From Wolfiporia cocos (taxonomy: Eukaryota; Basidiomycota; Agaricomycetes; Polyporales; Phaeolaceae): 64,000 nucleotides of DNA. Shown piece after piece: positions 22,272 through 34,259 of this stretch (position 1 is its first letter; each line of letters opens with the position of its first letter). The stretch is taken from NCBI GenBank assembly GCA_029448655.1, contig JACCLO010000007.1, positions 1,736,001 to 1,800,000 on the forward strand, given 5' to 3'. Both the position numbers and the translations under genes were made by a program. The notes beneath the pieces were generated by a model that was not told where the DNA came from, did not search any database, and saw only the letters and a list, made by a program, of their open reading frames with translations.

Positions 22272-25200
22272 TGGCCACCATGGCTGTATAGGTGCCATTC
22301 CATATGGTTTGCACACAGACCCTGTAGCTTTAGGGCAGACATACTTGTTCTGTTTCCTCTGCACGTATATAAGATGGCACTTGCTGAGGATCATTCCTCA
22401 GTTCTATTCATCTCATTCATAACTTGACTCTTATAGTCCTGCTTATCACATCCACCATTGACTTATCCCAAGCCCTTCAACCTAAGTGGTGGGTCTTGGT
22501 CTGTTTATGTCAAGATGCAAATCTATCTACTGTTATGGGTTGAATATCTGTTCAGCTAAGTTGACTGAGTGAAGTGACTTAACTATCAAGTAGCACACTA
22601 CTTGTCTGCTCTAGGGTTGCTACCATAGAGCTGGAACTCGAATATACTGGTGGAGCTTGGTCACACAAGTTTGAGAACAAGTATAAGATCCTTTTTTATA
22701 CAACAAGGTTGTTATGGATCGAAAATCTGTTCAGCTGAAACAACTAAGTCAAGTTACTCAGCATATTGAGTAGTACACTGCTTGTCAGACTCCTCAGAGT
22801 CAGAGCATTGATATACAAGTTGAGTTGAGGGCTTAATTGCTCAAGCCTTTGAGAACATGTATAAGATCCTTGTATTTGCAACAAGGTCGAGCTGAGGAAC
22901 TTGACGAGTATTTACAACAGATTATATACTATTCGCTATTGACTGGGATCATAGTGTCTGTGGTACTGCTACCATTAATTCTGTAAGGTTAGACACAGAG
23001 TATCAACTAGAACCTGATACAATGGGGAACTATGGGCATAGGGCTATTGTACATGTGACACAAACACAAACTCACTTGGTCAAGTGGTAAGGCTTGAGGA
23101 TAAATTGACTAAAAGATGAGCTTAAAAGCAAGTAAGAGTGAAGGAATTGCTTGTTAGGCAGTAGTCCAATATTGAAGTGCATAGAGCTGGGGGTAAGCGC
23201 CCAGTTGGTAGTGTCTTATATACATGTTGTATAGGCCCCTAGAGACCATAAGTGAGACCCCTAGTACTTGTAGGTACTATTCTGATTGGACAGCCAGTAA
23301 TGGTGTCATGTTGTAAATCACCCAATGGGATATATGCCTCTACTACTCATGTGATGACTACTTGTAATTACTAAGGCCAGCCCATGCCCGGGGCTTACTG
23401 GCCTAGACTCGATGATATAATAAAGGTCATGTGCTTCCTAGATGACCTAATCCTTCAGGCCCAGACTGAAGCTGTTGTCCTTTAGGCAAGGTCTTGTGAC
23501 TTGTGGCTTGTAACTGTATTGTCCAGCACTGCGGCAATGGCTTATATAAGCTTATTCCCACAATCATGTGTCTTGATACAATGTTGTAGCCCCATAAGGG
23601 AACTGTCATGTGATGCTTGAGCACCCATGTGGCATGTGATAGTTAAGGTGTAAAATGCAAAAGAAAATTTGGGACATGAGTCTTTTGACACAGACTGGTT
23701 GTGGGACTCACCAACTACCCATAGTGGGGAGGGAGGTAAGGAAACCAGGCAAGTGCAGTAGAGGGTGAGATACTTCTATGGCGGACGCCGAGAAGAATAG
23801 AACTTAAGTATAGAGCTGTAACATCTATCCACTAGAGTCAAATCAATCTGGCCCATGATCAAATTTCATTTCAATGCTTGGGCCTGCTGCACTTGCACCA
23901 TCATGCATGACTTGTTCTTCTCTGGTTGTTCTGGTAAACCACATTTACTGCACAATGGACCATGTGCTATGCACATTCATATAACAGATCCTGTTCTGTA
24001 TTTGCATCCTTGTCCTACTTCCAATTGCATACCAATGGTTCCACCCTGCCCTTCCCTTTCCACTTCCCCTTGTCCATGGTCTCCTCCTCTGCATCACTCA
24101 AGATATGACACAAGCACGATGACACAGACCCACCGTCTGGGTGACTGGCCTATAGCCAGGGACTAATACTCCTACTCCAAAGCACATAGACATTGGGATG
24201 TCACATGACAAGCTGTCTTCAACGGTGTACCATATACCCAACAGGGACCCAAGCCGGCAGTATGTTGATAAGCCTCAGACTAGCGAGTCAAGGAGTGGCA
24301 AGAAGGAGTGGCGCAGCACACAGAAAGTAATGAGAAAGGGGGCCTCACCCCAATTGCCAAAATCTCAAAGATGAGGATGTAAGTCTTCATCACCCTACTT
24401 GTCTACATGTGAGTAGTGCCAGTAATGGCTGCCCTAAAGTACCGGCCTGTGCACAGTAATCAAGAGACCATGTGATGCTGTAACTACAGTGATGCAGTAT
24501 GTAACTAAGTGTGAGCAGTGAATGTAATGTGAAGGTAAGGAAGCACACACCTACCCAAGGGCACAGGTGACTGGTCAAGGTGCTAGACTAAAGCAAAGGG
24601 AGCAAGGCATAGAATAGAGTGAGTATGGCTGTATGTGGATCTTCGCCTACCACAGTGAAACACCTGGGGCCATGCACAGACCTGTCACAAGAAAGTATGT
24701 TCTCCCTTATTTCCAATATTACATGGTGTTTCCCCTAGAATACGGGCCATTCAGGTGCCCCCTTAAAGCCCTTAAGGCTTCTAGCCACCCTTGCACCCCT
24801 TACTGGATGCGTAGGGCCTTAGGTACACACGCAGATAGGTAGCACGTGACCATGATGCATAGGCAGGTGACCACATAGCGGCACTTGATCTACAATGACT
24901 AGCACCCAGCACCTGACAAGGTGTCTGGGGGCATATGAGTTCACAAGGTCCCATTACTGGGGCCTTGGTTACCATCATATCAGCCAGGCTTGATGCCAGG
25001 CTATGACCCAGTCATGACCCAGTCCCCATGCAGCCATTAGGGTGCACAGACCATGTCTTTATGGAAGGTAGATGCTCAGTAGCTACACCTCCCTCATGTA
25101 CATAAATACTGGACTTAAGGTCTTAGTACCTCAGTCCTAATATTGTCATTCTAGGGCATAGCGCCCCTTGACATCCTCTCTGCATGCATACTCACTCTGC

Positions 25201-25543
25201 TTCTTGGTTACCCCCTAGAAGGCGGCCTCTGCTACAATGACGTAGCATGCCCTTGTAGTTCTATGCCCTTGTGGGTAGCAGGGCATACGTTTAGGGTTCC
25301 TCACCAGTCTGTGAGTCTTGTGCTAAGACTGTTCTGTGACACACAATCTCAAGCAACTGTTCAGGGAATAGTACTCACGCGAAGACATATTTCTGATCTG
25401 AGGCTACTCAAGGCATATAAGGCTAAGACAAGTCTGGGGTGCTACCCTGCTTGTCAGCCAGTATATATGCTATCCAGGTGTTTGTACATGTTTGGCTACT
25501 GTATAGTTATTAGTCAGTATGAGTTGTGGAATTGTAAGATAAC
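22272..25543. other. LTR-like debris, no gene recognised
   Basis: About 3.3 kb. A plus-oriented LTR core (TATA CGTATATAAG near 22,365 plus dyad CTGAGG/CCTCAG) ends near 22,512. Two blocks of the 6.6-kb repeat family lie at about 22,664 and 22,850. Minus-oriented LTR cores occur near 23,055-23,230 (starting TGACACAAAC, TATA CATGTATATAAG), 23,690 (TGACACAGACTGG) and 24,119. Another plus core is near 25,095. No clean target duplications were found. ORFs are short and motif-free. Confidence 0.5.
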
Positions 25544-26118
25544 TGTCACAGAATGCCTCTAGGGGGTTCTGACATCTCTTGTTAGCTGGAAGAAGCACCC
25601 TCAGGGGCAGGGCTAAGTCTTAATCTAACTCACTTTCCTCCATGTCCGCTCCCGTTATCTTATCCAATCACCTGACCTATTAGATTAGCACTGTAGGGTA
25701 GCACGCTCCTCAGGTACTCACATGACAGTCACAGTATGTACATGTTACATCACAGGTAGTTACTTGTCATATGACCTTTAGCTAGTGCACACAGGCCATT
25801 ACTTTAGGGCTAGACATCTCGGTGCTACCTCATGTATATAAGTACGACGAGATGTGGGTTGATACCCCATCTCTCAGATTCTCGACAATGGACTAGTCCC
25901 CTTTCTTCAGACCTCTCTGTGTGTGGTGCGGTCCTCACTGCTTGGTCTCTTACTCGCTAGTCTGTGTGTCATGCCCACTACTTATGTCGCTCCTGGCCTG
26001 GGGAGGGTTAGTTCTGCCAATAGGACTTGAGTCACCGCTGGCAAGTGCGGTTGTTGCTCGTCTGGCAGGTTGGATCCCTGGCAGGGCCAGTCCCACAGAT
26101 GTCTGTAAGTCTGTGTCA
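25544..26118 (+). mobile_element. solo LTR, near-perfect target duplication ATAAC/ATAAT
   Basis: 575 bp from TGTCACAGAATGCC to AAGTCTGTGTCA, with ATAAC before and ATAAT after. TATA ATGTATATAAG near 25,832 and dyad GAGATG…CATCTC at 25,849-25,873. Confidence 0.75.
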
Positions 26119-29019
26119 ATAATGGGTGTAAGTACATGGCACAGGGTGTCCAGGGTCATGGTGTCTGCATATGGTATATGGGGTGTCTGGGGTCCTGCAC
26201 ATGATGGGCAGGTCAGCACTTAGATTAGATAAGGGCATAGGTTGTCACAGATTGACATTTACTATCTATTTCCTTCGCGTTTCCCTTTAGGGTGGCCTGT
26301 ATCCCTCCCCTACTCCCATATTGTAAGTCACATTGTCGGTCTACGCATACATACTTACCTTACCCCTCGGTGGTCCTCAAGTGCTGGACCAATAGCGATA
26401 ATGCCAGAAGGCTATTATTATGCTATGATGCCGTGGTTGTGCAAGAATGGTGTGCTCGATGATATCATTGTGGTCTAGGACCTGATGATGTCATGGTCTG
26501 GCCAGATGGCTGGACTGGTTGATGTAGTGATGATGTAGCATGGTTTGGACTGTAGTGACATAGTACTGGGCCAGGTTGTATGACTTGGCTGATGGTGTCA
26601 TTGCTATGTGGTCATAAGTCTGGGCTATGGCCTGGACGGCTGTAGCTATGATGTTGGATGACATGTGAGTCCTGAGTAGCATGTTATGCTGAGTCATGAT
26701 TGTTTAGTAGCATGTATAGCAGTTACATAAGAAATAAGTGCCTTGTATTAGCTTGGCAGGTTGGCAATATGGAATAACTCCCGGATAAATTGTAGATAGA
26801 CATAGAAATACCGGATAAATTGCTATAATTTGCGGAAAAATGCTAGTCCCAGAATGTTCTGTGACACCTTAGTAGTTGTGCCATCATGTATAACCCATGT
26901 GCTGAGGTCTTACTACCTCAGCTTTAACATAGTTGTCTTAGGGGCATGTTCCCCAGACTTACTCTGCTACCTTTATTGTGTGCACTACACCTGCTACGCT
27001 GGCAACCCCTGCTCTTTAGCACTATCTTACTAGTCTGAGGCACCCTTGTTACCAGTCATGGGACTTGGGCCCAGGAGACCACTTGTTGGTTGTCACAGCT
27101 GAGTAAATCCACGACATAAGCCCTGTGGCCAGGAAATGGGGAGGGGCAAGCTCAGTTCAAAAGATGTCCCACAGAATGATTGAGTTCAAACTCTGCACCT
27201 ACCAAATATAGTGACCATGGATTGGATTGACTCCTAGTGGCACTGACAAGCCTTGACATGCTGCTGATGGCCTGAACATGCCACTGTCAAAGGGCCTGCA
27301 AGAAAGTGGTATAGCACCGTTGTCCGGTATAGTACATGGATGTTATTATATGGATTAGAAAGGCTACAAACTATATGGCCAGCTGTACCTGGAAATGCAG
27401 ATACCAAAGGTATGCTATTGGTGTGCACGTTAAGTGAAATACACCAAATCACATGACACATGTGTATGCCCTTGAAACCACTGCCTTGCTATATAATGGA
27501 AATGATGCAATTTGAAGAAAATCCATCCTGGAGGATTGATGTAGATATGTTTGATACACATTTAGTCTCACTACACTGAGGCATGAAAAGCACTCCTTGA
27601 TTATCTGTAGAAAAATACCATGGTCCAGTGAGCACTACAGGTCAGCAGTGGACACCACACCATGCCATGCACTGATACCATCAAATTCTAACATTAGACA
27701 CTGTCGAGATAAAGGGTACAAGCATGCAAGTGGCATGTGCTAACAACAGAGGACATCCAGGAGATGCCATTGGCATAGGATTCCTCCCCACAGGAAAACA
27801 TCATCATGATGAAATAGCCCACTTGAAAATTATGTCACATGACATGCATGGACGGATAGGGAAAAGCTCTCCCACACTTTACTGAGAGATTGAAATGCTC
27901 TTAAAATGAAGTTTAGGTGCGCCCAAAAAGCATATGTTTATTTGACAAAAACAAAACCACAAGAACCCACTACTATTGTGGCGGGAATACTGTATACTGT
28001 GTAAATACTAAATAAGGGTAGCACCGGTTCCAGCAAGGCCCACTACAAGATCTTCAAGTTGGCAACAAAGAGTAGGTTCTCAGTCAAAAATGCAGTCTTA
28101 AGGTCATATGGGTCTGTGGCACCCTTTATATTTTCTGTAATTACTAGACATATTTTCACTTATGAAGGTACAGGAGGTGACCAAAGTGACAGGAGTTAAC
28201 TGTCTCAAACATGCTGCTCCACCAGAAGCACATGAGGATGTCATTCACATTCATCACAACCCTGAGGTATGCGATGAACATCCTCCATGGCAGGGAGTAA
28301 GGAAGTGGTTTGGTGTGGGTGTTGACATTGTGAACAATCTGTGCACCGAGTCCTTGAAGGTATGAACTGGTCTCAAACCTGGGTAAATTGAACAGCTGAC
28401 CACAGATGATTATATTGATGTCTTCAGCTGAAGTTTGCATCCGTAATCTCAGCTCATGTTCCCATGAGTGGCAACATCAAGGGCATGCAGCTGCATGGTG
28501 GCCTGCAACTCACCATCAAGGGTAGTAAAGGGGGTGAGCAGGAGAGTGCATGCATGATCCATTCATACTTCACCACATGCACACAGTGGCATCATCATGC
28601 AAGAGCTTGCAACAGTGCATGCATAGCAGAGCATGGGCTGTTGTGGAGGAGGGAGGATATTTGATGTGTGAGAAGGGAAGAGGGAGGACATCTGCAACCA
28701 CAACAAAGGACTGATGAGGCATCTGCAGTGATGGAAGGAGCATGCAAGATGCAATTGTGAATGCACCAGAACTGAGCCAAGTGTGGGGGCAGCAACAGTC
28801 ATGTGCAGTGTTGTGACCAGCATGGTGGGATGGCTGTGCTGCTGGTGTGAACATGATCTGCTTGTGGGAGTTGGGGGATTGGATGGGCCAACTGTAGATT
28901 ATGTATGTGTACCATAGTACTGGCCCCATGCTTATATCTGCCTGTGTGCCCAGAGAGGGAAAAACATGGGCATTATAACACAGTGTATGCAAACTGAAAA
29001 CCATGCTCACCTGGCTTGA
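26119..29019. other. repeat-rich intergenic DNA, no gene recognised
   Basis: About 2.9 kb. An LTR core is at 26,885-26,920 (TATA-like TGTATAACC, dyad GCTGAGG/CCTCAGC). At 27,800-28,010 lies a segment shared with 40,060-40,270. The longest ORFs (94-146 codons at 28,156-29,010) show no motif and run through CAC/CAT-rich DNA. Confidence 0.5.
27800..28010 (+). repeat. dispersed segment shared with 40,060-40,270
   Basis: Blocks such as GGGAAAAGCTCTCC, ACACTTTACTGAGAGATTGA and GTTTATTTGACAAAAACAAA occur in both segments in the same order and orientation. Class unknown. Confidence 0.65.
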
Positions 29020-29024
29020 AGGGG

Positions 29025-29684
29025 TGACACAGACTAGACTGTGGGACTCACACTATAACCTTATAGGCGACTTGAAGATGTTGCAGAAGGTTGGTGAGGA
29101 AGCTAGTGGGCGCAAGCAGAGATGGTTTGTAACTGTGCGAATGCAGAGAACAAATCTAAGGCTTATCCGCAGTGATAGCCCTACTTATATACATGCTTTG
29201 TTTGGTTACCGGTAAGGGAGCCAAACATGAAGGTGGTCTGTGCGCAGACATAACTAATATGGTTAAGTCATAAACTACAATAGACCATGTGCGCCGGTAA
29301 TGGCCGCACCAGTAAGATCGTTTGTTTGGACCGTAGGTCCATGTTGTGGAAGTGGCTGTAGCTACGTTAGTAAGCCATGCATGTGATTCTTATATTCCGG
29401 TATCGGGATATGAGTAATCGTAAGGTCATTGGCATGTGATAATGAGCGGGCCGCTTATCTTATTGTACTGACATAGCCCGGTACCGGGATATGAGTAAGG
29501 CGCGTGACACCGGAGGTTAGTCCGCTGAGTCATGGACGCGTACAAACGTGTTATGTACGTGTTGTTTGGTTGCGTGTACGTGTAGACGGGCGCTTAGCAG
29601 CGTAAATGTCTACAAGGTCGTAGAAATACCAGATAAATAGGTAAAAATACGGGAAAAATAGTGGCATGTCCCAAATCTGTGACA
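29025..29684 (-). repeat. 3' LTR of the chromovirus
   Basis: 660 bp, minus orientation TGTCACAGATTTGGG … CTAGTCTGTGTCA. The element's polypurine tract (GAAGAGGGGGTAA on the minus strand, 29,685-29,697) lies immediately inside it. Confidence 0.95.
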
Positions 29685-29723
29685 TTACCCCCTCTTCAGG
29701 TTTCATTGTCCCTAATGGAACGA

Positions 29724-32700
29724 TTACTTCCCCGTGGAGCCGAAACCACCAGTACCGCGCTCGGATTTAATCTTTTCAAAGTAAGATTTTCCGTGTAGCG
29801 TAATATGCGGGTCCTTAGCAACTTCGCAGATGAGCTGAGCAATCTTATCGCCGGCCCGAATATCGATAGATATGTCGGAGTGATTCCGGAGAATGATGAT
29901 TACTTCGCCTTGGTAATCGTGGTCGATGACGCCACCCATTACGTCTATGCCTTTGCGTGCGAGACTAGAGCGGGGGGCGATACGTCCGTAAGTGCCGAAA
30001 GGTACCTGGATCTTCAGTTTGGTGTTGTATTCTATCTGCCCGTGAGCTGGCAGAACATCGCCTGTTGCAGTGTACAGGTCAAATCCAACCGAGTCCTTGG
30101 TTCCTTTTTCCGGCATTCGGCCACCTTCACCGACTACGATTTTTAAGTCCGCATTTTGGTTAATGTCAGCTGACATCCATCCCCCGTCGGGGTGTCTAAC
30201 CATGCGCTGCTTAGGATCCTTTGCAAATTCTTCGCGATACTGCGGCCAGTCGTCTGGCCACGTGCATTCGTCGGCTTCCCAGTCGTCGCTGTCAGGGTCG
30301 AAGACGTGAACTGCTTCTTTTCTTCTAGCTGATCGCCTGAGGGGAACATCCTGCATTGGAATGGCGTGTGAAGCCTTGTATTCCTGTAGAATGTCGTATG
30401 CCGTGTCGAGATCGGCTTCGCGTACCCAGGAATCGTCATTGATACCGAAACCCTTCCATCGGATTCTGTATTCAACTCTTCCTGCGCGGAGACGATGATC
30501 TAAGATCTTCTCGACTTCCCATAATTCCTCGCCATCGACCATTTCTGGTTGAGGCTCTGGTTTCTTCTGATGCACAGGGTTCTTGTACATGACCAACTTG
30601 GAAGCGTGAAATACTGGGTGATAGGCCCTGTATTGCTCGTCCATGTGTACCCTAAAGGTGACCGGAGATAATTGTTCAATTATCCTAAATGGTCCCAAAT
30701 AGCGTGGACTAAGACTTCTTTCGGAGTCTTGCCAGCTACGGGCGTCAACGAGAACTTTGTCGCCGACTTTAAACGGTACCGAGCGCTTATGTTGATCGTA
30801 GTACCAAGACCAGCGTTCAGCAGCCAGTTTCATTGCTGCCTTAGCTTGTTCTTGTGCTGACCATCGTTCGTAAGCAATGACATTTAGGTCCGTGTATGGT
30901 GTTGGACGTAAATTCGTAGGTCCTGCATTAGGGTGCCTTCCTAGTTCGACAAAGAATGGGCTATTCTTTGTTGTCTCACTAGCCGCGTTGTTGTACGCGA
31001 ATTCAGCCGTTGGGAGAAACCATGACCAGTTATCCTTCTGAATAACATCGATGTAACATCTAAGATATTGTTCCAGGATCTGGTTAACTCTCTCCGTCTG
31101 GCCATCCGCTTGCGGGTGATAGGCGGTTGTCATTGACCGTTGGATTCCCAATTGCTCACACCATCCCTTGAATAAGGCGGCTGCGAATTGCGGGCCTCTA
31201 TCCGAAATGATTTGTTTCGGAAGTCCGTGGTTCGGATAAATCCGAAGGTACAGGAGGTTCGCTAATTCTTTTGCCGTTATTTTGTCGGACGTGGGAATGA
31301 AATGTGCTCGTTTGGTAAGCCGGTCCACTATTACCATAATAGCATTGAATTGTTTCAATTCGCCGCTGGGTGGTAGGTGGACGATAAGGTCAATTGTGAC
31401 GGTGTCCCAAGGTGCTTCCGGAACTGGGAGCGGTTGCAGGGGTCCGTACGGGGTCTGGTTGTGGTTCTTCATGCGTTGACATGTGTCACAACCTTCCACG
31501 TATTGCTTCACCATCGTGGTCATTCCAGGCCACCAGTAATTACGTGATAGAAGTTCATAGGTCTTCCATCGTCCGAAGTGTCCGGCAGTCACATGGTCAT
31601 GATGTAACTCCAGGATCTTCGTGCGCAATTCCTTAGGCTCTTTTGGAACGTACACTTTTCCTCGTCTGAGGAGTAATCCGGCCTCCATGTTCCATTCCTG
31701 GAGATCTTTACCGAATTCCTTGGGACCACTTTTCAGTAGTTCCTGGTAATCTTTGGTAATTTGATCGTCCATGAGGGCTTGTCGGATTTGTCGGAGAAGG
31801 TCCTCGTCGCCTGATTGTATCTCCTGCTGTGACGCTTCTAGCGCCCTAACCGTAAAGTATTCCGGTTTCAGCAAAATTTGATCGCGATTGTCGAGTTCCA
31901 CCCCCTCTTCATGGTCTGGCCTCCGTGACAGAGGATCAGCCGTAAGCATTGTTTTACCGGGTTTGTGACACATGGTGAAGTTGAACCTTGTCAGGTAAAG
32001 ACTCCAACGTGCCTGTCTCCGGGTTAGCCGTTGTGCCGATTTGAAATATGTCAGATTGAGATGATCCGACCATACTTCGAATTTATGTGGATGTCCCTCG
32101 AGGTAATGTCTCCATTCCTCTAGAGCGCGGATGATTGCGAGCAACTCCTTATCGTAAATCTCATAGTTCCTTTCGGGTGCTGATAGAGATTTCGAGTAAA
32201 AGGCTACCGGGTGCCAGAGCTTATCCTCCGAAGAGTATTGCGATAGCACTGCACCAGTTGCGTAATCGGAAGAATCCGCTTCCACGCGGAACGGGGACTC
32301 CTGATCTGGGATCCGGAGTATTGGAGCCGATGTGAAAGCTTCCTTGAGAGTTTGGAAGGCTTCCGCTTGTTCGGGTCCCCAGTTCCATTGCGTGTTTTTC
32401 TTGGACAGTTCGGTTAACGGCTTAACCACTTTGGAGAAATCTTTAATGAACCGACGGTAGTAGTTGGCGAAGCCAACAAAGGCTTGGACGTCCTTCACCT
32501 TGGCAGGTGTAGGCCAGTCCATGACACCGGCTACCTTCTTAGGGTCCATTTCGACTTTTCCTTTGGAAATGATCATTCCCAGGTATTCAATACTGCTTTG
32601 TTCGAAGAAGCACTTTTCAGGCTTCGCGAACAAGTCGTTGTCTTGCAAGATTTGTAATACTTGCTTGACAATACGACGGTGTTCCAACAGGTCGTTTCCG

Positions 32701-34259
32701 AACACAAGGATGTCGTCTAGGTAGACAATGACCTTTCCTTCTCTGATAAGGTCACCTAGAATATCGTTCATCATGTGTTGGAACGTGCTGGGTGCATTAC
32801 AAAAACCGAAGTACATGACTACAGCTTCATAAAGGCCGTTAGGCGTAATGAATGCGGTCTTCCATTCATCTCCCTCCTTGATTCTTACGTTGTTGTAACC
32901 CCAACGCAAGTCGAGCTTCGTAAATATCGAAGCCTGGCTAAGCTTATCGATAAGCTCGTCTATGCGTGGGAGAGGGTACCTGTTTTTAATGGTTAAGTCG
33001 TTCACCTTTCGGTAGTCGACTACCATTCGGGCTCCGCCGTCTTTTTTAGGGACGAAGAAGACCGGGCTCGCGATCGGAGATTTTGAGTGTCGGATGTAGC
33101 CCTTCCGTAACTCTTCCTGAATCCACTGATCTAGCGAGTTCGCTTCCTGAGGAGACATCTTGTATGCCTTACTCGGGGGCGGTAGCACCGCGTCATCGGG
33201 GAAGTCGATGGCATGGTCGTATGGTTTCCGCTCGGGCATCCTTTCGGATGCGCGCTGAGAAAATACCGTGGGACCAAACTCCTGGTATTCCTCCGGAACC
33301 AAGGATTTCCATTTCTGGAGATCCGCATCTGTCAGGAATTCATCATCCGACTTCTCCGTTATCGATTGAATGGCATCGACTAGGAGTTCCGTTCCTTCGT
33401 CAAGGGTGTTCACCCAAGCGACAAAGGGATTCTCAGGCTCCTCTAAGCCGAGAAAATCTATTGGAAAATCGTTGATGATCTGATAGATGTTGCGGGGTTC
33501 AATTTCGTCTTCTTCCTCAGAAATTGAAACCCGTTTGCCATGTTTGCATTTTTCCGTACACCTATATGTGAAGGTTCCTTCCGGCCAGTTGAAGTCCGGG
33601 TTGTGTTTCAGGAACCAATCATATCCGAGGATCACATCCGCATTCTGTACGTCCATTACGTACAAGAATTCGGTGGACTTGTGTTCCTCGTGCACCATAT
33701 AAGCTTTTACTGCCATATTGATATTACCGGCGGTATTAGAGGTACCGTCGGCGTTGCGAATCTCGAGAGGCGAAGGTAGTTTCTGAGTGACTAACTTTTC
33801 CTCATGGACGAGTTTCTTATCTATGACGCTTATTGATGCACCGGTGTCGATTAATGCCATGGCGTTTACTTTCTTTCCATATACCCACAGTTCCACTTCG
33901 ATAGAGAACGATTTATTGTCGTCTCGAGAATCGTTTCCATGTACATTATACAAAGTGAAAAACTTCGACGCGAGCGGGTCAGGATAAAAGTATTTTACAG
34001 GAGGGGCACGTGTAGCTAGTGTCCTTGTCCTCCGGGCAAAGTCCATTGCCGAGTTACCGAATATACCGAGATGGGATACCGGGTGACGTACGACCGCCTT
34101 ATCTTCCCACAAGATAAGGGGTCTCTGTGAAGCCTCTTCGTAGAGGTGCGCTTCTTCGGGGCGATGTACACTCCCAGCCGCTGCGGGGCTGGTGTGTTCT
34201 TCACAGAACGTCTTCGAGACGTGTGGTTGGGGCGAGGGGAACCGAGATGGTCCCGACAT
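29724..34259 (-). CDS. Pol polyprotein: protease, RT, RNase H, integrase, chromodomain, dUTPase
   Basis: A single 1,511-aa ORF. Aspartic protease LIDTGASISVID near residue 137; reverse transcriptase with VDYRKVND and YLDDILVF near 510; RNase H start FRVEADSSDYATGAVLSQ near 655; integrase zinc region HHDH…CDTCQRM near 890 and DD35E residues in TIDLIVHLP, IISDRGPQF and QTERVNQILEQYL (about 955-1056). A chromodomain follows near 1245-1285 (LWEVEKILDHR, YRIRWKGFG), marking a chromovirus. Unusually, a complete dUTPase occupies about 1381-1511: DSVGFDLYTA, GRIAPRSSLA, GVIDHDYQGEV, RAGDKIAQLI and RGTGGFGSTG are motifs 1-5. The ORF overlaps gag by 59 nt in the +1 frame, so it needs frameshifting or reinitiation. 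Confidence 0.95.
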   Translation of the reverse strand: MSGPSRFPSPQPHVSKTFCEEHTSPAAAGSVHRPEEAHLYEEASQRPLILWEDKAVVRHPVSHLGIFGNSAMDFARRTRTLATRAPPVKYFYPDPLASKFFTLYNVHGNDSRDDNKSFSIEVELWVYGKKVNAMALIDTGASISVIDKKLVHEEKLVTQKLPSPLEIRNADGTSNTAGNINMAVKAYMVHEEHKSTEFLYVMDVQNADVILGYDWFLKHNPDFNWPEGTFTYRCTEKCKHGKRVSISEEEDEIEPRNIYQIINDFPIDFLGLEEPENPFVAWVNTLDEGTELLVDAIQSITEKSDDEFLTDADLQKWKSLVPEEYQEFGPTVFSQRASERMPERKPYDHAIDFPDDAVLPPPSKAYKMSPQEANSLDQWIQEELRKGYIRHSKSPIASPVFFVPKKDGGARMVVDYRKVNDLTIKNRYPLPRIDELIDKLSQASIFTKLDLRWGYNNVRIKEGDEWKTAFITPNGLYEAVVMYFGFCNAPSTFQHMMNDILGDLIREGKVIVYLDDILVFGNDLLEHRRIVKQVLQILQDNDLFAKPEKCFFEQSSIEYLGMIISKGKVEMDPKKVAGVMDWPTPAKVKDVQAFVGFANYYRRFIKDFSKVVKPLTELSKKNTQWNWGPEQAEAFQTLKEAFTSAPILRIPDQESPFRVEADSSDYATGAVLSQYSSEDKLWHPVAFYSKSLSAPERNYEIYDKELLAIIRALEEWRHYLEGHPHKFEVWSDHLNLTYFKSAQRLTRRQARWSLYLTRFNFTMCHKPGKTMLTADPLSRRPDHEEGVELDNRDQILLKPEYFTVRALEASQQEIQSGDEDLLRQIRQALMDDQITKDYQELLKSGPKEFGKDLQEWNMEAGLLLRRGKVYVPKEPKELRTKILELHHDHVTAGHFGRWKTYELLSRNYWWPGMTTMVKQYVEGCDTCQRMKNHNQTPYGPLQPLPVPEAPWDTVTIDLIVHLPPSGELKQFNAIMVIVDRLTKRAHFIPTSDKITAKELANLLYLRIYPNHGLPKQIISDRGPQFAAALFKGWCEQLGIQRSMTTAYHPQADGQTERVNQILEQYLRCYIDVIQKDNWSWFLPTAEFAYNNAASETTKNSPFFVELGRHPNAGPTNLRPTPYTDLNVIAYERWSAQEQAKAAMKLAAERWSWYYDQHKRSVPFKVGDKVLVDARSWQDSERSLSPRYLGPFRIIEQLSPVTFRVHMDEQYRAYHPVFHASKLVMYKNPVHQKKPEPQPEMVDGEELWEVEKILDHRLRAGRVEYRIRWKGFGINDDSWVREADLDTAYDILQEYKASHAIPMQDVPLRRSARRKEAVHVFDPDSDDWEADECTWPDDWPQYREEFAKDPKQRMVRHPDGGWMSADINQNADLKIVVGEGGRMPEKGTKDSVGFDLYTATGDVLPAHGQIEYNTKLKIQVPFGTYGRIAPRSSLARKGIDVMGGVIDHDYQGEVIIILRNHSDISIDIRAGDKIAQLICEVAKDPHITLHGKSYFEKIKSERGTGGFGSTGK

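Noticed and set aside
28156..29010. ORFs of 94-146 codons on the minus strand
   Set aside because: Overlapping in several frames, His/Ser/Leu-rich from CAT/CAC-rich DNA, no motif.
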